This document shows positions 15,272-23,365 of a stretch of DNA of 64,000 nt, piece after piece. The DNA is taken from NCBI RefSeq assembly GCF_000723185.1, contig NZ_CBTY010000008.1:1-64000 (forward strand). The letters are read 5' to 3'. The notes below the pieces were generated by a model. That model saw only the letters and a list, made by a program, of their open reading frames with translations, did not search any database and was not told the origin of the DNA. Source of the stretch: Candidatus Nitrosotenuis uzonensis (GTDB taxonomy: Archaea; Thermoproteota; Nitrososphaeria; Nitrososphaerales; Nitrosopumilaceae). Position 1 is the stretch's first letter; each line of letters starts with the position of its first letter. A program made the position numbers and the translations under genes.

Positions 15272-15601
15272 ATGGAAGAATTTCAACTCGTGCATGTCGC
15301 AGATGAAAAATTTTCAATGTTTAATAACCAATCTGACAAATACGATCAGATGCCTGACCCAGATCATGACTCTAAGATAGAAAAGATCGCGCAGCTGATA
15401 CGAGAGGACAAGGTGCCTCTTGATGAGCAGGATCCTCAAAAACTGGCCAAGTACTATGATTTTGCAAAGACCAGCTTTGAGATAGGGGATGAGCAGGCAA
15501 GGAGCCTTGTCAACGAGGCGTTTTTGTACCTGATGCTGCATGATGCGGGCGATGTGGACATTTTGCAGCAGGGCGAGAAGTTCGGCGCCGGCTTTAGCTG
15601 A
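15272..15601 (+). CDS. Small acidic hypothetical protein
   Basis: A 109-aa acidic, mostly helical protein with no membrane segment. A TTG one codon upstream is ignored in favour of ATG 15272. Residues 30-105 (IEKIAQLIREDKVPL, EIGDEQARSLVNEAF) look like a small helical bundle. It is followed 39 bp later by another helical protein on the same strand, and the two may be co-expressed. No family recognised. Confidence 0.6.
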   Translation: MEEFQLVHVADEKFSMFNNQSDKYDQMPDPDHDSKIEKIAQLIREDKVPLDEQDPQKLAKYYDFAKTSFEIGDEQARSLVNEAFLYLMLHDAGDVDILQQGEKFGAGFS

Positions 15602-15640
15602 ATCAAAATTTTAGTATACTGGAAAGCATCAGTGGCAGTA

Positions 15641-15943
15641 ATGGTCGATCTTAACAGGAGGGTCTTTGGGAGTTTTTCATTCAAGGACGTATACGGGGAA
15701 ACGCCTCATCTCTCTGAGATAAGACACAAGCTTGAATCAGAATTTGATTCGGCAGTTGGCTGCCTTGGGGAGAAAAACAGGACCCAGCTGGAGTTCTTAC
15801 TTGAGGAGCAGACAAGAATAAAGCGCGAGCTTGACGTCCGGGCTGGCTCGATGGCACTGCCTCAGGACAAGCTGACAGTATTTACAGATATTATATCAAG
15901 ATATGTTGGGGCCATCAAGGCGGCACTTGAAAAAACAAAATAA
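15641..15943 (+). CDS. Small helical hypothetical protein
   Basis: A 100-aa protein beginning MVDLNRRVFGSFSF. ATG 15641 is preferred over GTG 15632 because the TATA-like TTTTAGTA at 15609-15616 lies about 28 bp before it. The body is charged and helical (EEQTRIKRELDVRAG). It stands 24 bp before the J-domain gene, so it may be the first gene of that transcript. Unknown function. Confidence 0.6.
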   Translation: MVDLNRRVFGSFSFKDVYGETPHLSEIRHKLESEFDSAVGCLGEKNRTQLEFLLEEQTRIKRELDVRAGSMALPQDKLTVFTDIISRYVGAIKAALEKTK

Positions 15944-15967
15944 CCCATCAATATCAAAAAAGACTGG

Positions 15968-17062
15968 ATGGTTGAGAGCAATTACGATATTTTGGGTGTC
16001 AAGCTGGGGGCATCTGAGAAGGAGATAAGGGACGCGTTCAGAAAGCTCGTTCTTGACCACCATTCAGACAGGGGCGGGGACGAGGAAAAGATAAAAAAGA
16101 TAATCCAGGCGTATGAGGACCTCAAACAGGGAAAGACATACCCTGATACTGACATTGAAAAGCTCAAAAAAGCCAGGGTGTATGCAGGCGACTCGGAGGA
16201 GGAGAGAAAAAAGAGGAATCTTGTACTGTCCGGCGATGTGGCGCGCGAGATGGATCTTGCTCAGGAATGGGCAGGCCTCTTGAGCCGCTCTGACCAGGCC
16301 GGCACGAAGCTTTTCGGCTCAAAGGAGCTCGGGGAGATGGAGTTTGAGCGCAAGCAGACAGGTGATCTGTATGTGAAAGGCAAGTTCTGGGCTGGCCATT
16401 TTACGTACGATGGCAGCATAATGATGGCAGGAAGCGTGACAAACCCGTACTTTGCACCAACTGAGAGTACAAAGACGATCATCACGGTAACAAAGGGCAA
16501 CTTTACTCTAGTTGATGCACTCAAGAACAATTTTGTAATAGAGCATGGCGCCAAGATAACTGCAGATAACGGGGATATCATAGTGGGCAATCTCTCGGGA
16601 ATAAGGGAGCTACAGCAGGACCCGCAGGGCAGGGTGGGCCTGTACATCACAAAGGAGCATTTTACAGAGCTTAGAGCGCCCAAAGGCAAGATAGTTGCAG
16701 GCACTGCACGCGAGACTGTCTTGCTTGATGGCGATACTGTGGTTGTCAACAACCTGATAAACAACGTCAAGGTCAGGGCGCGTATAATATCGATTTTCGG
16801 CTCCACTGTTAACTATAACTGCGAGCTTGAGCTCAGGCCTGGAGGATACATCGAGTTCCATGACGAGGGCTCCGGGTTTGCGCTATCTGATGATGCGCTC
16901 ATCAAGCTGGAGAACGGCAAGTGGTTCAAGCTTCGGGACCTGAAGACGTCGGGGATGGTAGGACATGGCAGGCAGATATCGTACGAGTATCTTGATGGCA
17001 TTGGCAAAAAGCAGGAAAAGCAGGGCGGCTTTAGACTAGGCAGCCTCTTTAAGAGAAAATAA
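15968..17062 (+). CDS. J-domain protein with altered HPD motif and a beta-rich C-terminal region
   Basis: A 364-aa protein. Residues 4-55 are a J domain (NYDILGVKLGASEKEIRDAF), but the loop that stimulates Hsp70 reads HSD (LDHHSDRGGD) instead of HPD. The middle (60-110) is charged and helical. From about 125 to 330 the sequence is a succession of short beta strands with glycine turns (GSIMMAGSV, GAKITADNGDIIVGNL, PKGKIVAGTA) that recalls bactofilin/FapA-like beta helices; this is inference. It may be a scaffold recruited to chaperones. The DUF72 gene follows after 3 bp, so the two are probably cotranscribed. Confidence 0.75.
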   Translation: MVESNYDILGVKLGASEKEIRDAFRKLVLDHHSDRGGDEEKIKKIIQAYEDLKQGKTYPDTDIEKLKKARVYAGDSEEERKKRNLVLSGDVAREMDLAQEWAGLLSRSDQAGTKLFGSKELGEMEFERKQTGDLYVKGKFWAGHFTYDGSIMMAGSVTNPYFAPTESTKTIITVTKGNFTLVDALKNNFVIEHGAKITADNGDIIVGNLSGIRELQQDPQGRVGLYITKEHFTELRAPKGKIVAGTARETVLLDGDTVVVNNLINNVKVRARIISIFGSTVNYNCELELRPGGYIEFHDEGSGFALSDDALIKLENGKWFKLRDLKTSGMVGHGRQISYEYLDGIGKKQEKQGGFRLGSLFKRK

Positions 17063-17065
17063 GTC

Positions 17066-17845
17066 TTGGAAATTAGCATAGGGTGCACCGGCTGGAGCTA
17101 CGATGGCTGGGTTGGACCGTTCTATCCTGCAGGAATGGATTCATCAAGGTTTTTGAAGTTTTATTCTAGATTTTTTGACATAACGGAGGTAAACTCTACG
17201 TTCTACCGTATGCCTGGGACAAATGATGCAAAAAGATGGGCATCTCAAACGCCAGCGCACTTTCGCTTCACCGCAAAGCTGCCGCAGATGATCACTCATG
17301 AAAAAAGACTCAAGGGAGCGCTACATGATGTTGAAAAGTTCCTTGATGCGCTAAGGCCGCTTGATGCCAAGTATTTGCTCAGCGTCATACAGCTTCCCCC
17401 CTCACTATCTTTTTGGGAGGCAAGAGAAGGCCTTGAGGAGATTATGCACATGTTTGCAAGGATGGTAGTAGAGGGGCGCCACCGGAGCTGGTTCTCAGAG
17501 GATGCGGTGCGGTACCTTACCGATAGAAACATCTGCCTTGTCTGGAATGATGTTCAGAATGTGCAAAACACGCTGCCTGTGACGTCGGACTTTTTGTATT
17601 TGAGAATAATCGGGGACAGAAAGATTCCACAGCAAAGCTTTGGGCAGCTGGTGCGCGATAGGACGGAGGATTTGAGAAAATGGGCTGCAAAGCTGGAGCA
17701 GCAAAAAGATAAGGTAATGTTTGCGGCAGTTCTTGCAAACAATCACTACGAGGGCTTTGCAGCTGCTACGGCAAACAAACTGCGTATGTTGCTTGGTCTT
17801 GATGAGCTTGTATGGAAAAACCAAAAGAAGCTCGATGATTTTTGA
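17066..17845 (+). CDS. DUF72 (YecE-like) family protein
   Basis: A 259-aa TIM-barrel-like protein. The start IGCTGWSYDGWVGPFYPAG and the later EVNSTFYRMPG are hallmarks of the DUF72/YecE family, as are FTAKLPQMITHEK and ANNHYEGFAA near the end. The biochemical role of the family is unsettled. The start is TTG 17066, right after the J-domain gene stop, so translation is probably coupled within one mRNA. Length is normal for the family. Confidence 0.9.
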   Translation: MEISIGCTGWSYDGWVGPFYPAGMDSSRFLKFYSRFFDITEVNSTFYRMPGTNDAKRWASQTPAHFRFTAKLPQMITHEKRLKGALHDVEKFLDALRPLDAKYLLSVIQLPPSLSFWEAREGLEEIMHMFARMVVEGRHRSWFSEDAVRYLTDRNICLVWNDVQNVQNTLPVTSDFLYLRIIGDRKIPQQSFGQLVRDRTEDLRKWAAKLEQQKDKVMFAAVLANNHYEGFAAATANKLRMLLGLDELVWKNQKKLDDF

Positions 17846-17890
17846 GCTGATTTTCAACAAACGTTTGATTTTTGGATTGTTTTCTTACAA

Positions 17891-17920
17891 TTGATCAGAT
17901 CAAAGATGATCAGATTTATT
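17891..17920 (+). promoter_or_regulatory. Palindrome and TATA box before the candidate ncRNA
   Basis: TTGATCAGATCAA at 17891-17903 is a 13-bp palindrome, followed by another GATGATCAG and the TATA-like TTTATT at 17915-17920. Initiation would be expected about 25 bp downstream, near 17943, which is where the structured segment starts. Confidence 0.5.
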
Positions 17921-17944
17921 GATGTTGGGCGTAATGCTGTACCT

Positions 17945-18036
17945 AGGATAGTATCAAGCAAGAAAACGTTGATGCGCTCTTGCTAGGTCAACGAGCATGG
18001 AACGTGGTTCCAAAGCACTGCTTGCAATACTATCCT
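17945..18036 (+). ncRNA. Candidate structured non-coding RNA (three-way junction)
   Basis: A 374-bp gap without a gene holds a compact fold. The closing stem AGGATAGTAT/ATACTATCCT (17945-17954 with 18027-18036, 10 bp) continues after a small internal loop into AAGCA/TGCTT (17956-17960 with 18019-18023). Inside are hairpin CGTTGA/TCAACG (17967-17972 with 17988-17993) and hairpin TGGAAC/GTTCCA (17998-18003 with 18007-18012, loop GTG). An own promoter lies upstream and T-rich sequence downstream. It is more GC-rich than the flanks. It matches no RNA family I know. A riboswitch or leader is less likely because the next ORF starts about 190 bp further on. A MITE-like inverted repeat is the alternative. 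Confidence 0.5.
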
Positions 18037-18078
18037 CACCATGTTTACATTTGTTTGATGATTTTTGATTTTTGTATG

Positions 18079-18093
18079 AAATGTTAAACATTT
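18079..18093 (+). terminator. AT-rich palindrome with T-run
   Basis: AAATGTT-A-AACATTT (18079-18093) is a perfect palindrome followed by TTAATTTTTAC, and T-runs occur just before it (18061-18073). Archaeal termination mostly needs T-runs, so this stretch may end the candidate RNA. Confidence 0.35.
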
Positions 18094-18228
18094 TTAATTT
18101 TTACAAGTTTATTATTATATGAATTTTAAGGATAATAACAAAATATGTTATATTTGTTTTCCACATACTAGTATGGTTGAAAAGCGCACATGTAGGCTGC
18201 AGAACAACAAGTCCTTTCGGTGGTGAGC

Positions 18229-18837
18229 ATGATTAGCACGGAAGTGTACTCCAAGGCCAAGACTGGCTGCGTTGCAGGCTTGGTAGGAGGGTTTGCGCTT
18301 TTCAGCTCGTTTTTCTGGATAGACAGCGAGATCGGAGTACCGTTTGGAACGTTCTACAAGGCAGTGGGCCTGGTGGTGGGACTGGATGGAATGGCTGCAA
18401 TTGCATTCGGATTTTTTGCTCACATGCTAACTGCCGCACTTGTCGGGGCGGTTTTCTGCATATTCTCACTGTCACACAGAATGCTTCGCATCTCAAGTGT
18501 GCCAAAGGGAATACTGGGGGGTGCTGTTACAGGGTTGCAGGTATATGCGATATTTTTCATGCCGATAACTCTGTACGTGATGTTTCCTGCAATCTCAGAG
18601 CAGGCAACTGGTCTTGTACCTGCCACGCCGGAAGACATGAGGGTGGCCCAGATACTGTTGGAAACGCACGATAAGATTCTGTGGGGTTCACTAGTGCTGC
18701 ACGTTCTGTATGGAGCGGTGATGGGACTTTTCAGCTCGATGATCTTGTACGAGGAGTATCACATGAAGGGAAAAGAAAAGAAGGAAAAGAAGGAAGCCTG
18801 GAAAAAATTTGAAAGTGAGCACTGGCCTTCGACATGA
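18229..18837 (+). CDS. Four-helix membrane protein, first of a duplicated pair
   Basis: A 202-aa integral membrane protein with about four hydrophobic helices and a lysine-rich cytoplasmic end (KGKEKKEKKEAWKKFESEHW). ATG 18229 is chosen; GTG 18220 is in frame. It is clearly homologous to the next gene: GCVAGLVGGFALF...GTFYKAVGL...HMLTAAL here against GCVSGLVGGFAIF...GTFYKVVGL...HMLTAAL there. The stop overlaps the ATG of that gene by 4 bp, so the two are translated as one operon with the DM13 protein. Function unknown; the pair may form a membrane complex. Confidence 0.8.
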   Translation: MISTEVYSKAKTGCVAGLVGGFALFSSFFWIDSEIGVPFGTFYKAVGLVVGLDGMAAIAFGFFAHMLTAALVGAVFCIFSLSHRMLRISSVPKGILGGAVTGLQVYAIFFMPITLYVMFPAISEQATGLVPATPEDMRVAQILLETHDKILWGSLVLHVLYGAVMGLFSSMILYEEYHMKGKEKKEKKEAWKKFESEHWPST

Positions 18838-19376
18838 GTGCTCCAAACACATTATTTTTTGCAAACAGGGCAAAGGTTGGATGTGTATCTGGACTTGTTG
18901 GCGGATTTGCCATATTTGTAAGTATTTTTGTAATCGACCTTAGCATGGGCTCATCGCCTGGAACTTTTTACAAGGTGGTAGGACTGCCACTTGGAATATC
19001 AGGACTTGGTGCCACGCTAGTGGGAATGGTATCTCATATGCTCACAGCGGCCCTAATAGGCACTGTCTTTGGCCTTGGTTCGTGCCTTGGCAAAATTATG
19101 GAGATATCATCACTCAAAAAGGGTGCGTTTGCAGGAGCAGTAACTGGAATTGTGGTGTTTTTGGTGTTTTTTGTGCCTATTACTACGCTGCTTATGATTC
19201 CTCAGATAGAAGGAGGTGGGTTTTCCGCAGAGGCAGATGCAATTGTCTTAAATGTGGAGCTTGTAATGATCGGCTCACTTGAGCTGCACATAGTGTATGG
19301 GATTGTAATGGGTGTGTTTTTTGCAATTGCAATGCAGCACCAGACAAAACGACAGATGCTGTTTCAGGGGGCATAG
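18834..19376 (+). CDS. Four-helix membrane protein, second of a duplicated pair
   Basis: A 180-aa paralogue of the preceding gene, with the same helix order and the shared motifs GLVGGFAIF, GTFYKVVGLPLG and SHMLTAALIG. It lacks the long Lys-rich tail of its neighbour. It begins in the ATGA overlap and is followed after 2 bp by the DM13 gene, so all three are one transcription unit. The tandem duplication suggests a heteromeric membrane complex. No transporter signature is seen. Confidence 0.8.
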   Translation: MSAPNTLFFANRAKVGCVSGLVGGFAIFVSIFVIDLSMGSSPGTFYKVVGLPLGISGLGATLVGMVSHMLTAALIGTVFGLGSCLGKIMEISSLKKGAFAGAVTGIVVFLVFFVPITTLLMIPQIEGGGFSAEADAIVLNVELVMIGSLELHIVYGIVMGVFFAIAMQHQTKRQMLFQGA

Positions 19377-19378
19377 AC

Positions 19379-19996
19379 ATGCTGAGACAGGTTACCATAT
19401 CTGTAGTAGTGGGAACATTTCTTATCGGAATGTACTATGTGGTAGCAGCATCATACGTGCCTCCAGAGCAGCAGAACGTGCTTGCATCAAAGCTTGAGCA
19501 GTATAGGACCGGTCTGAGCTTTGATGTACTGATGTCCCTTGATGAGGCAGAGAGGACAGCGCTCATACATGGTATGCCATCAGATACGGTAAGGTTGCTG
19601 ATGCAGGAAGCCAGATTGCATCCTAGCTTTCTTGTGGAAACTGTGGATGACATACGACAGCAGACAAAATCGGACGCAAGGTTTGCCAAACTGGCGCAGC
19701 TGACGGCGTTGAAAGGATACGAGGCATCAGGTACTGCAATACTTGTCCAGTCTGCAGACAAGGCGTTTTTGAGATTGGAGAATATGAACATCACGCCAGG
19801 GATTGACCAGAGAGTGTTTCTAACAAAGGACGGCTCTGCCTCATCGGGTGTGGATCTTGGATCACTAAAAGCAACAAGGGGTTCACATAACTATGATGCC
19901 ACCGGCGTTGATACGGAAATGTACAACGTGGTCATAGTGTACAGCAGGTCAGTTGATGAATATTATGCACACGCACGTTTCCTCAAATCTGACTGA
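19379..19996 (+). CDS. Membrane-anchored DM13-domain protein (no cysteine)
   Basis: A 205-aa protein with an N-terminal membrane anchor (VTISVVVGTFLIGMYYVVAA) and an outside C-terminal DM13 domain from about residue 115 (GYEASGTAILVQ...FLRLENMNITPGIDQRVFL). DM13 domains are proposed to be redox or electron-transfer modules because of a conserved Cys near the end. Here the matching site reads VVIVYSRSVDEYY, with Ser in place of the Cys seen in the second DM13 protein (22827). The linker contains MPSDTVRLLMQEA-type helices. Third gene of the membrane-protein operon. Confidence 0.75.
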   Translation: MLRQVTISVVVGTFLIGMYYVVAASYVPPEQQNVLASKLEQYRTGLSFDVLMSLDEAERTALIHGMPSDTVRLLMQEARLHPSFLVETVDDIRQQTKSDARFAKLAQLTALKGYEASGTAILVQSADKAFLRLENMNITPGIDQRVFLTKDGSASSGVDLGSLKATRGSHNYDATGVDTEMYNVVIVYSRSVDEYYAHARFLKSD

Positions 19997-20002
19997 TGCA
20001 TG

Positions 20003-20401
20003 TTATTTTGTTTGCTGCATTTTTTCCGCCTTGTCTGGGCGGAATTGTTCTACGACATCGTATATCTGATTCAAATCCCATGGCTTTGAGATTACCTTGG
20101 TTGGATGCAAGCTGAAAAGCCTGTTTGCATTGGCAGTATGCATGTATGCAGTTATTATTATGACGATAGCACTTGGTGAGTCGGCCCTGATGTTCTCTAG
20201 CGCATAAAGGCCGTCGTACTCTGGCATCATCAGGTCTAAAAACACGATATCTGGCCTGTGCCTTTTGTAAAGGTCCACGGCATCCTTGCCGTTATGTCCT
20301 ATGCCCAATACATCAACGTCGATTATTTTCAAGTATTCTGCAAAGACATCAGTAATGTCTTTTTCATCATCAACTATGATTGCAGTAATTTGCTCGTTCA
20401 T
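20003..20401 (-). CDS. Single-domain response regulator (CheY-like)
   Basis: A 132-aa receiver domain with no output domain. The acidic pocket is in IIVDDEKDITD (residues 8-18), the phosphorylated Asp in VFLDLMMPEYDG (about residue 56), the Thr/Ser switch in IIITAYMH and the Lys in VISKPWD (about 109). It would receive phosphate from a histidine kinase and act through protein contacts. The kinase at 13219 is the only candidate seen here. It is convergent with the DM13 gene at 19996, only 6 bp apart. Confidence 0.93.
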   Translation of the reverse strand: MNEQITAIIVDDEKDITDVFAEYLKIIDVDVLGIGHNGKDAVDLYKRHRPDIVFLDLMMPEYDGLYALENIRADSPSAIVIIITAYMHTANANRLFSLHPTKVISKPWDLNQIYDVVEQFRPDKAEKMQQTK

Positions 20402-20559
20402 GTAGATGCTTGGTACTTGTGTGATATTTTGATGTGTGTGTTTATGTTAAAAAAGTATGAAATTCCTACAAGCCGCAGTATTGTGAAATTCTGACTCGGC
20501 AAGTAGGTGGACAGCTTCCTTCATTTTGCACTAGTGTAGTGTTTGTCGTACTAGTACTG

Positions 20560-21015
20560 TTATTTAATCGGATTTAGTACGTTTTTCTTAAAATCCGATT
20601 CATACCATGTGGTCTTGTATTCTCTTGCTGCCAAAATATTGAACGCAATGTGAGAGAATATCTGCCTCTTGCTGATAGAGCCATGCGTGTGAAGCATACC
20701 TCTTGGGATAAAGACAATGTCTCCTGCAGACAGCGGGATTTTCTGTTTTTTCTTTATGGCAAATCTTTCCTGGCTACCGCCGTTTTTTGAGAATGTTTCA
20801 AGGCTGCCCATACCTGATGTGACGTATAGTATCTGGTCTCCATTATGAGAGTGAATCTTGGTTCTGGCACCGTTTTCAAATCTGACATGATAGATGTTGT
20901 GGCCTTTGGGCTTTATGGAAGCAGAAATATCCGTCATGCTTACCTTGCCCGTAAACCATGCTGGGTTTACTTTCCTTGGGTTTGCTCTGGAGTGGATGCT
21001 TGACTTTTTTATCAT
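20560..21015 (-). CDS. Cupin-fold protein
   Basis: A 151-aa single-domain cupin. Metal-binding motif 1 is seen as RTKIHSHNGDQILYVTSG and motif 2 as PRGMLHTHG after GDIVFIP. It could be a small oxygenase, isomerase or a sensor. ATG 21015 is chosen because it overlaps the stop of the radical SAM gene by 4 bp (ATGA). A longer frame reaching 21111 runs inside that gene and is not expected. The pair is likely to act in one pathway. Confidence 0.85.
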   Translation of the reverse strand: MIKKSSIHSRANPRKVNPAWFTGKVSMTDISASIKPKGHNIYHVRFENGARTKIHSHNGDQILYVTSGMGSLETFSKNGGSQERFAIKKKQKIPLSAGDIVFIPRGMLHTHGSISKRQIFSHIAFNILAAREYKTTWYESDFKKNVLNPIK

Positions 21016-22079
21016 GATCTGATCTCCGGGGCTTGGTTTATCATCTTTGATAGGCCTCGCATGTAATTTTGCGCAAACGTTGTGACAGGCTGGGAGGAAT
21101 ACCATATGCATCCGAGGACTTCGCAGTCATGGCACGTCTTTGCGATCTCCCATTGTGGCGCATCCCAGATTTGCTCTATGCTATTTTGCAAAATATTAAA
21201 AGTGCTCTCCGGCGTATTGTATTTCCAGCAAGGTACCATGATGGTCCCGTTCGCGTTGACAAAAACGGACTTCCAGACGCCACACTCGTCAAACATGCCA
21301 CGCCCGTGCTCCAGTATCTGCTCAAAGTATTGTTGTGGCAGCATGACTTTTGGATATTGTCCGCTTTTGATGTGCTCAAGTATGCTTTTGCAAACTGTCT
21401 TCACTGTCTCCCTGTCTGGGAGTAGCGTATAGTTGACATCTGCTCTGTCCTCAACGAATGTGAGTGAGACTGATTTTATTCCAAGCTGCCTGGCCCTCCC
21501 AAAATACGACTTGTCTGCAAACTCGTCCGTGTTGTACTTTGTTATCACGGAGTTAAAGTAGTGGGGAACGTTTTTCTCGTTTAACAGCTGCAAGTTCTCC
21601 ATCACTTTGTGGTACATTGAAGGCGGCACACCGCGCACTTTGCAGTAAGGTTCTTCGAATACAGAATCAATGCTACATGTGATGAATTGTATGTGTTTTC
21701 TTAGCTCATCAAGGTCTATTTTGTGCAAAAGTGAGCAGTTTGTGATAAGTGTGATCGGCATTTTAAGCGAGTGCAGGTGTCTGACAAGCTCCATAAAGTC
21801 CGGCCTGCTCGTGGGCTCGCCGCCTTCAATTATAGACCAGATGCAATATCTTGATACTTTCTCAAATACATGCTTCCACTGCTCCGTGGTAAGATCATCC
21901 CTGTGGGCAACCTTTAGCTGCCCTTCCTTGTCGGCATCTCCAAACGGGCACATGGGGCAATAATAATTACAATAATGTGTAAGACTGAATACTGCCACTA
22001 TTGGTCTTCTCTTTCCAACCATCCTGCTTGCGGACCATTTTCCAACTCTGTTGATGGTCCTGATAAGATCTACTGGCAT
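21012..22079 (-). CDS. Radical SAM protein with SPASM/twitch-like C-terminus
   Basis: A 355-aa radical S-adenosylmethionine enzyme. The cluster motif CNYYCPMCPFGD is near residue 37 and the GGEP-type loop IIEGGEPTSRPDF about 84. The C-terminal part has further cysteines (DECGVWKS, MVPCWKYN, CHDCEVLGC) that could hold a second iron-sulfur cluster, as in SPASM proteins that modify peptides or small molecules. The substrate is unknown. It sits between the hypothetical protein at 22102 (22 bp upstream) and the cupin. The three probably form an operon on the minus strand. Confidence 0.88.
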   Translation of the reverse strand: MPVDLIRTINRVGKWSASRMVGKRRPIVAVFSLTHYCNYYCPMCPFGDADKEGQLKVAHRDDLTTEQWKHVFEKVSRYCIWSIIEGGEPTSRPDFMELVRHLHSLKMPITLITNCSLLHKIDLDELRKHIQFITCSIDSVFEEPYCKVRGVPPSMYHKVMENLQLLNEKNVPHYFNSVITKYNTDEFADKSYFGRARQLGIKSVSLTFVEDRADVNYTLLPDRETVKTVCKSILEHIKSGQYPKVMLPQQYFEQILEHGRGMFDECGVWKSVFVNANGTIMVPCWKYNTPESTFNILQNSIEQIWDAPQWEIAKTCHDCEVLGCIWYSSQPVTTFAQNYMRGLSKMINQAPEIRS

Positions 22080-22101
22080 GATTCTATGATTGGCAAATTT
22101 C

Positions 22102-22629
22102 TTAAAAATGATTCTGGTCTGCCTGTATCTTTGAGATTATCTCATCAATCTGGGCGTTCTTCGAGTCTGTCTTGCGCAAAAGATAGTAGAGCTCCTCAGT
22201 TGCAGCATGATAGTCAACTCCTATAGTCTGGGCCAAATACAATGAGATGTATGCCAGCACTAGTTTTCTGAGCACTACATGCTGTGAGTATTTTATTGTG
22301 TCTGCCCTGAGCTCCTCTAAGACGTTTGCAAAATACGCCTCAAGATACGCATCCTTTGATTCCCTTTCGCGAAGTGCAAAAGTGCCGCCCATGTTCCTCT
22401 CTATCATGTGTATTTTTTCTATTGCCTCGATAAACTCTTCGTTAAGCTTAGGATCTGCTGTAAGGGCTTCGGATAATGCATCAGCGCAGTCTTGTTCTGA
22501 TGTGCCAGTCTTGTTTTTGAGCGAGAATATGATGTGGCATGCGGCGCAGCCGTCATGGAGACTTTCTTTGTGGGTTAGCACTTTTTGTAATTCCTCCCTT
22601 ATCATTTCCTGCACTTTGAATTTTTCCAT
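22102..22629 (-). CDS. Hypothetical helical protein with one CxxCH motif
   Basis: A 175-aa largely helical protein. Near residue 28 it has GCAACHIIF, a single CxxCH. That motif attaches haem c in exported cytochromes, but no signal peptide is present, so a metal site or redox disulfide is more likely. The rest (FALRERESKDAYLEAYFANV, LVLAYISLYLAQTIGVD) suggests a helical bundle. It is the first gene of the cluster with the radical SAM enzyme and the cupin. No family recognised. Confidence 0.65.
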   Translation of the reverse strand: MEKFKVQEMIREELQKVLTHKESLHDGCAACHIIFSLKNKTGTSEQDCADALSEALTADPKLNEEFIEAIEKIHMIERNMGGTFALRERESKDAYLEAYFANVLEELRADTIKYSQHVVLRKLVLAYISLYLAQTIGVDYHAATEELYYLLRKTDSKNAQIDEIISKIQADQNHF

Positions 22630-22826
22630 GGACGTTATTTGGGATATTTGGCTTTAACTGTTTTAGGATGATTATTATCTTGATTGGATCAATTTCATTC
22701 GGGCGATGACGAGGAGTTAGAGACATGATCTCATGATTGGATTCAGTGAATCGGAGCCCAAATTTGTAATTGATTTGGAACAGAATTGGAAGAACGGTTT
22801 TAATCTAAATCTTCCTCGGCTTGACA
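22630..22826 (+). promoter_or_regulatory. Upstream region of the Met-rich DM13 gene
   Basis: The 197-bp gap between two divergent genes contains a TATA-like TTTTAAT at 22797-22803, 27 bp before ATG 22827, which fits a leaderless mRNA. No other structure stands out. Confidence 0.45.
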
Positions 22827-23342
22827 ATGAACACGAAAATAATCGTCGGCATAATTGTGGCAATCGCGGTTCCGGTCGCAGCATATGCAATATCGCCGCT
22901 TTTTATAAACAACACAATAGACGAGCCGCTGCCTACAAACCTAAAAACGGATATGATGGCAGACAAGATGGAGGACAAATCCATGATGGCAGACAAGATG
23001 TCTGATGGCTCTATGGCAAAGCTCAACATGATATCTGGCATGTTCGTAGGTGTTGGCGATGGGATACACGATGCGCAGGGCACTGCCAAGATACTGCAGT
23101 TAGACGATGGAAACAAGATACTGCGATTTGAGGATTTCAGGTCTACTAACGGGCCTGACCTATACGTGTACTTGGCAACTGACAAGTCTGCATCGGACTT
23201 TGTCAGCCTAGGGCCACTCAAGGCAAACATTGGCAACCAAAACTATCAGATCCCGGAAGGGACAGACCTCTCAAAGTATGATACTGCACTTGTATGGTGC
23301 AAGCAGTTCTCGGTGCTGTTCGGCAGCGCCGAGCTCTCCTAA
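22827..23342 (+). CDS. Membrane-anchored DM13-domain protein with Met-rich linker
   Basis: A 171-aa exported protein. Residues 1-25 form a signal anchor (IIVGIIVAIAVPVAAYAI). The linker has two MMADKM repeats (DMMADKMEDKSMMADKMSDG), a pattern often linked to copper binding. The DM13 domain runs from about residue 70 (GVGDGIHDAQGTAKILQ) to the end and keeps the conserved tryptophan-cysteine (TALVWCKQFSVLFGSAEL). A role in extracytoplasmic electron or copper handling is plausible and would suit a copper-dependent ammonia oxidiser, but this is inference. The MFS gene starts 23 bp downstream. Confidence 0.82.
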   Translation: MNTKIIVGIIVAIAVPVAAYAISPLFINNTIDEPLPTNLKTDMMADKMEDKSMMADKMSDGSMAKLNMISGMFVGVGDGIHDAQGTAKILQLDDGNKILRFEDFRSTNGPDLYVYLATDKSASDFVSLGPLKANIGNQNYQIPEGTDLSKYDTALVWCKQFSVLFGSAELS

Positions 23343-23365
23343 TTTTTTCAAATCAAATAATATGG

